Shown piece after piece: positions 47,224-54,952 of a stretch of 64,000 nt of DNA (the stretch's first letter is position 1; each line of letters begins with the position of its first letter). Position numbers and translations under genes: made by a program. Under the pieces are notes generated by a model. The model saw nothing but the letters and a program-made list of their open reading frames with translations. It was not told where the DNA came from and searched no databases. Source of the stretch: Methylobacterium terrae (lineage in GTDB: Bacteria; Pseudomonadota; Alphaproteobacteria; Rhizobiales; Beijerinckiaceae); NCBI RefSeq assembly GCF_003173755.1, contig NZ_CP029553.1:769001-833000 (forward strand). The letters run 5' to 3'.

Positions 47224-47430
47224 ATGATCGACCTGCGTGACTACGAGGCGCCCTCGCCTCAGCCGCTTCCGCCCGAGCGGGCCCACCGCGACGGATATGT
47301 CGAGCCGGATGTCGACCGGCTCGCGAGCCTGCTGGCCGGCGTCACGGCCGTGCGGCCCGTCGACGACGTGATCTGCGCCGCCCTGGCGCGACGCAACCTC
47401 GTGGTCACGGCCCGGGCCCTCGCGGCCTGA
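47224..47430 (+). CDS. Small soluble protein, unknown
   Basis: 68 residues from ATG 47224. The sequence is acidic at the start (MIDLRDYEAPSPQPLPPERA), then has one amphipathic helix (DRLASLLAGVTAV) and ends with NLVVTARALAA. There is no membrane segment and no recognised family. It is 35 bp downstream of the 46682 gene and upstream of a strong hairpin, so the two probably form one stress-induced transcript. Confidence 0.6.
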   Translation: MIDLRDYEAPSPQPLPPERAHRDGYVEPDVDRLASLLAGVTAVRPVDDVICAALARRNLVVTARALAA

Positions 47431-47449
47431 GAACGCACCACTCCCGAAA

Positions 47450-47487
47450 CGAGGCTCCCCGGGCGCGGCAGCGCCCGGGGAGCCTCG
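47450..47487 (+). terminator. Terminator-like hairpin after the 47224 gene
   Basis: Perfect 17-bp stem: arms 47450-47466 (cgaggctccccgggcgc) and 47471-47487, loop ggca. There is no U run after it, so termination strength is uncertain. Confidence 0.65.
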
Positions 47488-47670
47488 TCGCGTCTCGTGA
47501 CCGCAGCGACGGCTCACGCTGATGCGCCGGAGGCGAGACGGGCTCCCTCCGGCGCATGAGCGTAAGTCTCGTATGGTCCGTGTCGAGCGGGTGCCTTACG
47601 AACCGGGCGGACGCCCGGTCACGCGGAGCGGGTCCTCGGCGGGCTGGGCCGGCCGGGCCTGATCCGCCCC

Positions 47671-47865
47671 TCACTCGTCGGTGGCGCGCCCGCTGCCCGA
47701 GGCCTGGCCGCCCTTGCGGCCGGCCGACGAGGCCAGTTCGCGATCCTGCGAGAAGGACCGCTTCTCGGCCGGCACGCTGCGGCCGCCCTTGCTGGCGATC
47801 TCGCGCTGACGCTCCAGGTCCATGGACGCGAAGCCGCGCTTCGAGGTCGAATTTCCGGTAGCCAT
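47671..47865 (-). CDS. KGG-motif stress-induced protein
   Basis: 64 residues from ATG 47865. It is a hydrophilic protein with KGG repeats: RGFASMDLERQREIASKGGR and SSAGRKGGQASGSGRA, as in the GsiB/YciG (con-10) family of desiccation and starvation proteins. It has no hydrophobic core and is probably disordered. A near-consensus sigma-EcfG promoter lies upstream on the minus strand (47900-47924). Confidence 0.88.
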   Translation of the reverse strand: MATGNSTSKRGFASMDLERQREIASKGGRSVPAEKRSFSQDRELASSAGRKGGQASGSGRATDE

Positions 47866-47899
47866 GATTGCCTCCTTGGCCGGTGTTCTCAGTCCGGAC

Positions 47900-47924
47900 A
47901 ACCTTCAGCGGAAATGATGGTTCC
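47900..47924 (-). promoter_or_regulatory. Variant sigma-EcfG promoter for the KGG gene
   Basis: Minus strand GGAAC (47924-47920), spacer of 16, then GGTT (47903-47900) in place of CGTT. It lies 35 bp before ATG 47865. Confidence 0.55.
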
Positions 47925-48066
47925 TGCCACGCATGCGGGTCGCCGCACTGAAGGTCCCGAATCGGGGCAGTAGAGGTGGGCCCCTGCGACACTCCGCCGG
48001 ATCGGTGACTTGGACTAACAGCACGCGGCCGGCGCGAAACTTGGCCGTAGGGCGTCCTCGTCACGC

Positions 48067-48091
48067 GGAACCCGCCGGGTGGCCCGGCGTT
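48067..48091 (+). promoter_or_regulatory. Sigma-EcfG promoter for the 48177 gene
   Basis: GGAAC at 48067-48071, spacer of 16, CGTT at 48088-48091, 85 bp upstream of ATG 48177. Confidence 0.65.
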
Positions 48092-48176
48092 CGCCCCTGA
48101 TTCCGCGGCGGAGGCATCGGTTGCGGGGCGCACGGCCCCGGCCTGCCCGCCGCGCAGCCGCGAGCGGAGCAGCCCG

Positions 48177-48395
48177 ATGACGAACAAGACCATGGTGAGC
48201 CGCGAGGCCGCCGCCCATCCGGAGACGGCGCCGGCCCCCAACCGCGGCGCCACGCCGCCGATGCCGGCCGAGGAGGGCAGCCCGCGCCCGACCACCACCG
48301 AGGAGCCCGGCGACTCGCCCCAGCCGAACCGCCAGTTCGGCGACGAGCCGATCGGCGGCCTGACCACCCGCAAGGAGTACACCCGCCGGGATTAA
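48177..48395 (+). CDS. Small disordered protein, unknown
   Basis: 72 residues from ATG 48177. It is rich in Pro, Thr, Glu and Gly (RGATPPMPAEEGSPRPTTTE) and ends with FGDEPIGGLTTRKEYTRRD. No fold is predicted and the family was not recognised. The upstream sigma-EcfG promoter suggests a stress-protective role. The ABC-type gene starts 93 bp later on the same strand and could receive read-through. Confidence 0.65.
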   Translation: MTNKTMVSREAAAHPETAPAPNRGATPPMPAEEGSPRPTTTEEPGDSPQPNRQFGDEPIGGLTTRKEYTRRD

Positions 48396-48488
48396 ACCCG
48401 GCCCGGCCGGCGACGCCCGACGCGGCGGCGGTTTCCAGTCCCGCTCCGGCCCTCTACACAGGCAGGCGGGATCTGGGGCGGCAAGACC

Positions 48489-51400
48489 ATGAGCGGCGGG
48501 GCGGGAGCGGCGGAACGGGCGGGCGGCGTCGCCGAGGGAGCGGGGGGCGCGGCCGGCGACGGATCTGCCGTCGCCCGCAACGCCCGCGCCGCCCCCCGGG
48601 CCGCGCAGGAGCCGGTCCCGGCCCGCGCCGGCAACGACCCGGAGGCCGCCGACGCCTCCGGCGGCCTCGACCGCAGCCTGTTCCGCTACATCTGGCGGCA
48701 CTCGAAGCGCGATCAGATCCTGATCTGTTGCGTCGTGCTCGCCTCGCTGCCGCTCTACTTCGCCTCCCTCGACCTGCCGCGGCGCATCGTCAACGAGGCG
48801 ATCCAGGGCCACGCCTTCGAGAAGGGCAACGAGACCGCCAAGTTCCTGGTCCTGCGCCTGCAGATGCCGGACTGGTTCGGCCACGACGTCTCGCTGTTCG
48901 ACGGCTTCGACGTCGACCGGTTCGAGCTCCTGTTCGGCCTGTCCTCGATGTTCCTGCTGCTGGTGCTGATCAACGGCGCCTTCAAGTACTGGATCAACGT
49001 GGCCAAGGGCGCGCTCGGCGAGCGCATGCTGCGGCGCCTGCGCTACCAGCTGTTCTCGCTGATCATGCGCTTCTCGCCGGACGCGCTGCGCCACACCAAG
49101 GCCTCCGAGGTCGCCACCATCATCCGCGACGAGGTCGAGCCGATCGGCGGCTTCATCGGCGACGCCTACATCCTGCCGGCCTTCCTCGGCACCCAGGCCG
49201 CCACCGCGATGGCGTTCATCCTGCTCCAGAACGTCTGGCTCGGGCTCCTCGCGGCCGGGGTGGTGGGGGTGCAGTTCGTGGTGATCCCGCGCCTGCGGCG
49301 CGAGCTCCTGCGCCTCGGGCGCCAGCGCCAGCTCGCCTCGCGCCGCCTCGCCGGCCGGGTCGGCGAGGTGGTGGACGGTATCGCGGCGGTGCATTCCAAC
49401 GGGGCCGAGGCCTGGGAGCGGGCCGAGATCGGCCACCGCCTCGGCGGGCTGTTCGACCTGCGCCTGCGCATCTACCGGCGCAAGTTCATGGTCAAGTTCC
49501 TGAACAACCTGCTGGCGCAGATGACGCCGTTCCTGTTCTACTGCATCGGCGGCTACTTCGCCCTGAAGGGCCAGCTCAGCATCGGCCAGCTCGTCGCGGT
49601 GATCGCGGCCTATCGCGACCTGCCGCCGCCGCTCAAGGAGCTGATCGACTGGGACCAGCAGCGGCTCGACGTGCAGGTGAAGTACGAGCAGGTGCTGCAG
49701 CAATTCCTGCCCGAGCGCCTGCTGGGCCTCGACGCGCCCGGCCGCGACGACTCCTTGTGCGGGCACCTCGCCGCCGAGGGCGTCGGCGTCCAGGAGCCGC
49801 ACGGGCCGGTGCTGGCCAACGTCTCGCTCGAACTGGCGCTCCCGGCCGTGGTCGGCATCGTCAGCGACGGCGGTCCCGCCGCCTCGACCTTCGCCCGGGT
49901 GCTGGCGCGGCGGGCGACGCCGACCTCCGGCCGGGTCACCCTCGAGGGCCACGACCTCGCGGAATGGTCGGGCGCCGCGCTCACCCGGCGCATCGCCTAT
50001 GCGGGGGTCGACCCGATCCTGTTTCCGGGCTCCCTGCGGGACAACATCGTGTACGGCCTCAACCGCCGCCCGCCCGAATCCGCCGCCACGGACGCGAAGG
50101 CCCTCGCCGAGGCCCACCGGACCGGCAACCCGGTCGAGCCGTTCCCGGCCGACTGGACCGACTACGCCCAGGCCGGCGTCGCGGATGCGAGCGCCCTCGA
50201 CGCCCTGATCCTCGACTGGCTCACCCGCATCGGCATGGGCGAGGAGGTCTACCGCTTCGGCCTCCTCGGGCAGGTCGATCCGGAGCGCCACCCCGACCTC
50301 GCCGCCTGGCTGATCGAGGCCCGGACCGCCTTCCGCGAGCGCCTGGCGGCGGAGGGGCACGCCCACCTCGTCGAGCCGTTCGACCCCGCCCGCTACAACC
50401 GTCAGGCGACGGTGGCCGAGAACCTGCTGTTCGGCGTGCCGACCACCACGGCGCTCACCGGCCGGGCACTCGCCGAGCACGCGGTGGTGCGCCTCGTCCT
50501 CGATCGCACGGGGCTCGCCGACGACCTCGTCACCATGGGCGAGCGGATCGCCGCCACGATGCTGGAGATCTTCCGCGGCCTGCCGAGCGGGCATCCGCTG
50601 TTCGAGCAGTTCTCGTTCCTCTCCGCCGACGAACTGCCGGAATACGAGGCGATCCTCGCCCGCCGCACCGCCACCGAGGCCTCCGCCGAGCGCCACGGCG
50701 GCGGCGCGCTCAACCGGATCCGGCGGCGCTGGATCGGGCTCGGCCGCTACGGCTCGGCCGACGCGACCCGGCTCATCGCCCTGCCGCTCGCCTATATCGA
50801 GCCGCGCCACCGCCTCGGCCTGATCGACGACGCCTTCCGCGAGCGGCTGGTCGCGGCGCGGGGCGAGCTGCGCACCACCCTCGACGAGGCCGGCCTCGGC
50901 GGCGTCGACTTCTACGACCCCGACCAGGTCTGCGCCGCGGCCCCCTTGCGCGACAACCTCCTGTTCGGCCGCATCAACCAGTCGGTCGCCGACGCCGTCG
51001 AGACCGTGACGGCCACCGGCACCGCCCTCGTGCAGGAGATGCGCCTCGCCCCCGCCATCACCCGGGTCGGGCTCGACCATCAGGTCGGCCCGGAGGGGCG
51101 CTTCCTGTCGAGCGGCCAGCGCGCGGTGGTGAGCCTGGTGCGCGCCCTGATCCGCCGGCCCGACCTCCTCGTCCTCGACGGCGCCCTCTCGCCGATGGGC
51201 GAGAACCGCGCCCGCACGGTGTTGGGCCTGCTGCTCGAGCGGTTCGGCCGCGAGAACAGCCTCGTGGTGGTGCTGCCGAACGACCGCGTCGCCGACCGCT
51301 TCGAGTGGGTGCTGCGGGCGGCGGGCACGCAGGTCCACGGCCCGGAGCGGCCGGCGAGAGGCGAGGGAGCCCCCGCCGAGGGCCATGAATCCGCCCCCGG

Positions 51401-51614
51401 CGGTGGTGAGTCCGCCTCCGGCGGCGAAACCGCGGAAACCGTCGGCGAAGCGTCCCCCGAAGCGTCCCCAGAAGCGTCCCCCGGTGGCGAAGCGTCCCCC
51501 GGAGAGACGGCGGCGGGGGCTGGCGTTGCGGGCCCGGCTGCGGCAGTCTCCGGACGCGCCGGGGATGAGACGGGGCCGGAGCCGGCGCGCGTCGAGCAGG
51601 ATGTGAAGGCATGA
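48489..51614 (+). CDS. ABC exporter-like protein with degenerate, expanded ATPase region
   Basis: 1,041 residues. Residues about 70-400 form a type I exporter membrane domain (IVNEAIQGHAF, FLNNLLAQMTPFLFYCIGGY, GQLSIGQLVAVIAAY). The following nucleotide-binding region is aberrant. The Walker A position (about 454) reads VGIVSDGGPAAST with no GxxGxGK and no Lys. The signature (about 873) is LSSGQRAVVSLVRAL, and Walker B is DLLVLDGALS with Ala where the catalytic Glu belongs. About 420 residues separate the first and second motifs instead of about 100. The exporter motif LRDNIVYG recurs three times (about 511, 640 and 819). ATP hydrolysis is doubtful. The tail repeats EASPEASPGGEASP. It overlaps the next gene by four bases. 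Confidence 0.8.
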   Translation: MSGGAGAAERAGGVAEGAGGAAGDGSAVARNARAAPRAAQEPVPARAGNDPEAADASGGLDRSLFRYIWRHSKRDQILICCVVLASLPLYFASLDLPRRIVNEAIQGHAFEKGNETAKFLVLRLQMPDWFGHDVSLFDGFDVDRFELLFGLSSMFLLLVLINGAFKYWINVAKGALGERMLRRLRYQLFSLIMRFSPDALRHTKASEVATIIRDEVEPIGGFIGDAYILPAFLGTQAATAMAFILLQNVWLGLLAAGVVGVQFVVIPRLRRELLRLGRQRQLASRRLAGRVGEVVDGIAAVHSNGAEAWERAEIGHRLGGLFDLRLRIYRRKFMVKFLNNLLAQMTPFLFYCIGGYFALKGQLSIGQLVAVIAAYRDLPPPLKELIDWDQQRLDVQVKYEQVLQQFLPERLLGLDAPGRDDSLCGHLAAEGVGVQEPHGPVLANVSLELALPAVVGIVSDGGPAASTFARVLARRATPTSGRVTLEGHDLAEWSGAALTRRIAYAGVDPILFPGSLRDNIVYGLNRRPPESAATDAKALAEAHRTGNPVEPFPADWTDYAQAGVADASALDALILDWLTRIGMGEEVYRFGLLGQVDPERHPDLAAWLIEARTAFRERLAAEGHAHLVEPFDPARYNRQATVAENLLFGVPTTTALTGRALAEHAVVRLVLDRTGLADDLVTMGERIAATMLEIFRGLPSGHPLFEQFSFLSADELPEYEAILARRTATEASAERHGGGALNRIRRRWIGLGRYGSADATRLIALPLAYIEPRHRLGLIDDAFRERLVAARGELRTTLDEAGLGGVDFYDPDQVCAAAPLRDNLLFGRINQSVADAVETVTATGTALVQEMRLAPAITRVGLDHQVGPEGRFLSSGQRAVVSLVRALIRRPDLLVLDGALSPMGENRARTVLGLLLERFGRENSLVVVLPNDRVADRFEWVLRAAGTQVHGPERPARGEGAPAEGHESAPGGGESASGGETAETVGEASPEASPEASPGGEASPGETAAGAGVAGPAAAVSGRAGDETGPEPARVEQDVKA

Positions 51615-52057
51615 CGCTTGAGACCGAGGTGCAGTCGCTGCGCCAAGTGCCGATGTTCCGCGAGGTGGATCCGGCGCGCCTGAAGCTGCTCGCCTTCACC
51701 AGCGAGCGGGTGCATTTCGCCGACGGCCAGCGCTTCTTCGACCGGGGCGACGCGGCGGACGCGGCCTACCTGATCCTGGAAGGGGAGGCCGCCGTCACGC
51801 TGGACGGCCCGGGGGGACCGATCCGCCTGGCGCTCCTCGGGGCCAACGCGCTCGTCGGCGAGATGGGCATCCTGGCCGACCAGCCCCGCTCCGCCACCGT
51901 GACCGCGGTGACGCCGACGACGGCCCTGCGCATCGACCGCCGGGTCTTCCTCGAACTCCTGAGCCAGTTCCCGCAGATCGCCATCGCGGTCATGCGCGAG
52001 CTTGCCCACCGCCTCGAGATGACGAACCAGCAGCTCGCGCAGATGCGGACCGGCTGA
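51611..52057 (+). CDS. Cyclic nucleotide-binding domain protein
   Basis: 148 residues, a single Crp-type cNMP-binding beta-roll without any DNA-binding domain. The fold start SLRQVPMFREVDPARLKLLA and the phosphate-binding cassette GEMGILADQPRSATVTA are visible. The Arg contacting the cyclic phosphate is kept. Its start overlaps the ABC-like stop by four bases (ATGA), so the two are translationally coupled. It is therefore a candidate sensor subunit for that membrane protein. Confidence 0.88.
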   Translation: MTLETEVQSLRQVPMFREVDPARLKLLAFTSERVHFADGQRFFDRGDAADAAYLILEGEAAVTLDGPGGPIRLALLGANALVGEMGILADQPRSATVTAVTPTTALRIDRRVFLELLSQFPQIAIAVMRELAHRLEMTNQQLAQMRTG

Positions 52058-52122
52058 CACGACCAGCACCGGCGAGGCGCGCCCGAGCAAGAGGCCGCGC
52101 CCGCGACAACGGGGGAGACGCC

Positions 52123-52884
52123 ATGGATCTCGCAGCCGGTCTGAGGGGCCGCCACGTCCTCGTCACCGGGGCCTCGAGCGGCCTCGGCGACCACTTCGCC
52201 CGGCTCTGCGCGGGGTGCGGCGCCGCCGTCACGGTGGCGGCGCGGCGCAAGGAGAAGCTCGACGCCCTGGTGGGCGAGCTGCGCGAGGCCGGCGCTCCGC
52301 AAGCTCGCGCCGTCGCCCTCGACGTCGCCGACCCGGACTCGATCGCCGCCGCCTTCGCGAGCCTGCACGCCCTGCCGGACGTGGTGGTCAACAATGCCGG
52401 CATCGCCGAGGGCGGAGCGGCGATCGACCTCGACCTCGCGGCCTTCGACCGGGTGATCGACACGAATCTCCGCGGGGTCTGGGCGGTCTCGACCACGGCC
52501 GCCCGGGCCTGGCGCGACGCGGGGCGCGGCGGCGTGATCGTCAACGTCGCGTCGATCCTCGGCCTGCGGGTCGCCGGCGGCGTCGGGCCCTACACGGTCT
52601 CGAAGGCCGGCGTGGTGCAGATGACCCAGGCGCTCGGCCTCGAATGGGCCCGCTACGGCATCCGCGTCAACGCGCTGGCGCCGGGCTACATCGGCACCGA
52701 CATCAACCGCGAGTTCTTCGAGACGCCGCCCGGCCAGGCGATGCTCAAGCGCATCCCGATGCGCCGCCTCGGCCGGCCGGAGGATCTCGACGGCGCCTTC
52801 CTGCTGCTCGCCGGCGACGCGTCGGGCTGGATGACCGGGGCGACGCTCCCGGTCGATGGCGGCCACCTCGTCTCGGGGCTGTGA
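52123..52884 (+). CDS. Short-chain dehydrogenase/reductase
   Basis: 253 residues, classical SDR. The cofactor motif is VTGASSGLGDHF with ARRKEKL, which favours NADPH. The structural motif is NNAGIAEGG, and the catalytic Ser, Tyr and Lys lie in IVNVASILGLRV and GPYTVSKAGVVQ. It ends with WMTGATLPVDGGHLVSGL. It is an oxidoreductase of unknown substrate. It starts 65 bp after the cNMP-binding gene and may share its transcript. Confidence 0.93.
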   Translation: MDLAAGLRGRHVLVTGASSGLGDHFARLCAGCGAAVTVAARRKEKLDALVGELREAGAPQARAVALDVADPDSIAAAFASLHALPDVVVNNAGIAEGGAAIDLDLAAFDRVIDTNLRGVWAVSTTAARAWRDAGRGGVIVNVASILGLRVAGGVGPYTVSKAGVVQMTQALGLEWARYGIRVNALAPGYIGTDINREFFETPPGQAMLKRIPMRRLGRPEDLDGAFLLLAGDASGWMTGATLPVDGGHLVSGL

Positions 52885-53028
52885 CCGTCATCCTGTCGCC
52901 GATCGCGTACCCTACCGCAGCGCCTGCGAACGGATCCGTCCGAAGGCGCTGGCTCAGCCCGAACGGGCGTCGGCGCTGATGCGCCGGACGCCCCGGCATC
53001 GACGGGCCGACGCCGGGGCGCGAGGGTG

Positions 53029-54342
53029 TCAGTCGGTCAGCCGGACCTGCGCGAAGGTGTTGAACAGCGTCGCCATCGCGTCGCCGATCGAGCCGGACTT
53101 GCCGGCCGTCATGTAGAAGTCCTTGCTGGTCGCGCAGGCGGTCAGCTGGGACGGGATGTCGTCGCGGCGCGTGCCCCGGCCGCCGACCTGGCTCGGCTGG
53201 CCCAGGGTGGCGTTGTAGCCCCAGTCCCAGGGCATCGCCAGGTAGGGCGTGTAGATCACGCCGACCGAGACCGGCAGCTTGGCGGAGCCGCCCGGAGCCT
53301 TGAGGGCCGCGCATTGCGCCGGATCGAACGGGGTGACGAGGGCGCGCTTGGGCTCGTCCCAGGTCCAGGACCGTCCCGGATCGGCGACGCCGTCGGTCGC
53401 CAGGATCACGAGCTTCTTCGGGGTGGTGATGCCGTCGCCGCTCGTGCCGACCGCCCTGGTGAAGTCCGGCATGATGGTGCCGAACAGCGTCGCGCCGTCG
53501 CTCTCGCCCGAGGCGCTCGGCGCCTTCGGCAGGTTGCCGGCCACCTGCGACAGGTCGCTGGTCAGGTCGAGCACCTTGGTGAGCGCCGTGCTGAACGCGT
53601 AGATCGAGATCCGCATCCGCTTGCTGACCGCGTCCTGCTTGCGCAGCCAGCCGACGAAGTCGAGGATCCCCTGGTTCATCTCGTCGAGGCGTAAGGTAAT
53701 GCCGTTCGCCTTGGCCCAAAGGTAGCTGTCCTTGCCGCTGTTCTTGACGGCGACGCCGTCGTGGCAGGCGAAGGCGCAGTTCAGGTTGGCCTGGAGCGCG
53801 TTGATGTCGGCGGTCGTCGCGCCCAGCGCCATCGAGCCCGACACGTCGATCAGCAGGTAGACGTCGATCAGCGGCGACAGGTCGACGCTGGACTTGGCGA
53901 CGCCGGAATACGGGATCGCCTTGGTGCCGGCGAGGCCCATGAGCGTCGTCTTGGTCGAGGCGGCGTAGCTGCCCGAGACGGTGACGCCGCGCCCGGCGAG
54001 GGCGACGTCGAACCGCGCCTGCGGGGCGTTGGCGGCGGCGGACGCGAAGCTGGTGAAGACCTCCGCGGCCGCCGCCGCCCCGGCCTGGCGGAGCTCCGCG
54101 TCGGTCTTCCCCTTGGCATCCGCGGCCTTGACCGCCTGGGCGCCCGCCAGCACCGCGGCGTCGAGGGCCGCGTCCAGGCGCGCCTCGTCCTTGCGGGCCC
54201 GGGCGTAATCGACGCCCGCGCCCGCGAGCGCCAGCAGCACGAAGCTCGTCAGGGCCGTCAGGATCGCGACGTTGCCCCCGCGGTCGTGCCGGAGGGCCGA
54301 GATCGTCCGCGGACGAGGCATGGGGGGCAGGGGAGCGGGCAT
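53029..54342 (-). CDS. Tad-type surface protein with VWA domain
   Basis: 437 residues. An N-terminal TadE/TadG-like anchor (DRGGNVAILTALTSFVLLAL) is followed by a pseudopilin-like helix (RKDEARLDAALDAAVLAGAQ). A von Willebrand A domain carries the metal site DVYLLIDVSGSM. TadG-type proteins sit in the envelope with their bulk outside the inner membrane and act in Flp/Tad pilus biogenesis or attachment. No other tad genes are in the window. A structural relative lies at 54953-56206. ATG 54321 is an alternative start. Confidence 0.85.
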   Translation of the reverse strand: MPAPLPPMPRPRTISALRHDRGGNVAILTALTSFVLLALAGAGVDYARARKDEARLDAALDAAVLAGAQAVKAADAKGKTDAELRQAGAAAAAEVFTSFASAAANAPQARFDVALAGRGVTVSGSYAASTKTTLMGLAGTKAIPYSGVAKSSVDLSPLIDVYLLIDVSGSMALGATTADINALQANLNCAFACHDGVAVKNSGKDSYLWAKANGITLRLDEMNQGILDFVGWLRKQDAVSKRMRISIYAFSTALTKVLDLTSDLSQVAGNLPKAPSASGESDGATLFGTIMPDFTRAVGTSGDGITTPKKLVILATDGVADPGRSWTWDEPKRALVTPFDPAQCAALKAPGGSAKLPVSVGVIYTPYLAMPWDWGYNATLGQPSQVGGRGTRRDDIPSQLTACATSKDFYMTAGKSGSIGDAMATLFNTFAQVRLTD

Positions 54343-54425
54343 GACGGTGGACCGGAGGAGGTCTGTCCGTCATCCCACGTCGATTGTTTCCCCGGGGTAA
54401 ATCCGTTTCCTGAATGCACGGGCGT

Positions 54426-54869
54426 TCAGCCCGTCGGGTAGGTGATGAACTCGAGCAGCGAGCCGTCCGGATCGCGGAAGTAGACGCTGATCCCGTCCCC
54501 GACGGCGCCGTGGCGCGGGACGGGCCCCAGCTCGACCGGCACGCCGTGGCGCTCGAGATGGGCCGCAGCCTCCTCGATCGCCCCGTGCCAGCGGAAGCAG
54601 AGGTCGCTGTTGCCGGGGGCCACCGGCAGCCGGGCCCGGGGCTCGCCAATCTGGCCCGGCCCGTGGCAGTTCAGCTGCACGCCGCCGAAGCGGTAGGCGT
54701 AGCCCCGGCCGACCGGGATCACCTCGGCCCCGAGGACGTCGCGGTAGAAGGCGGTGGAGCGCTCCCAGTCCGAGACGTGGATGACGCAGTGGTCGAGGTG
54801 GATTGCCGGGCGCAAAACCGCCTCCGGCGGCCCGGTCACGATTTCGGGCAGGTTCTCGGTCTCCGGCAT
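54426..54869 (-). CDS. VOC-family (glyoxalase-like) protein
   Basis: 147 residues from ATG 54869 (MPETENLPEIVTG). It is a vicinal-oxygen-chelate fold with the two beta-alpha-beta-beta-beta halves: HLDHCVIHVSDWERSTAFYR and YRFGGVQLNCHG, then DLCFRWHG and ISVYFRDPDGSLLEFITYPT. The metal-ligand positions His and Glu are present. Dioxygenase, glyoxalase or resistance roles are all possible. It sits between two Tad-type surface genes on the same strand with no evident link. Confidence 0.88.
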   Translation of the reverse strand: MPETENLPEIVTGPPEAVLRPAIHLDHCVIHVSDWERSTAFYRDVLGAEVIPVGRGYAYRFGGVQLNCHGPGQIGEPRARLPVAPGNSDLCFRWHGAIEEAAAHLERHGVPVELGPVPRHGAVGDGISVYFRDPDGSLLEFITYPTG

Positions 54870-54952
54870 CGTGGATCTTCCCCAAGGATGTCCGGAGTGG
54901 GAATCCGGGCGGCGCTCCGGAGGTTCCGGTCCGGCGCCCGTCACTGGACCCG

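Noticed and set aside
48015..51386. Long minus-strand frame (about 1,120 codons) opposite the ABC-like gene
   Set aside because: Same kind of GC-driven shadow; low-complexity composition and no conserved motif, while the plus strand has clear exporter motifs.
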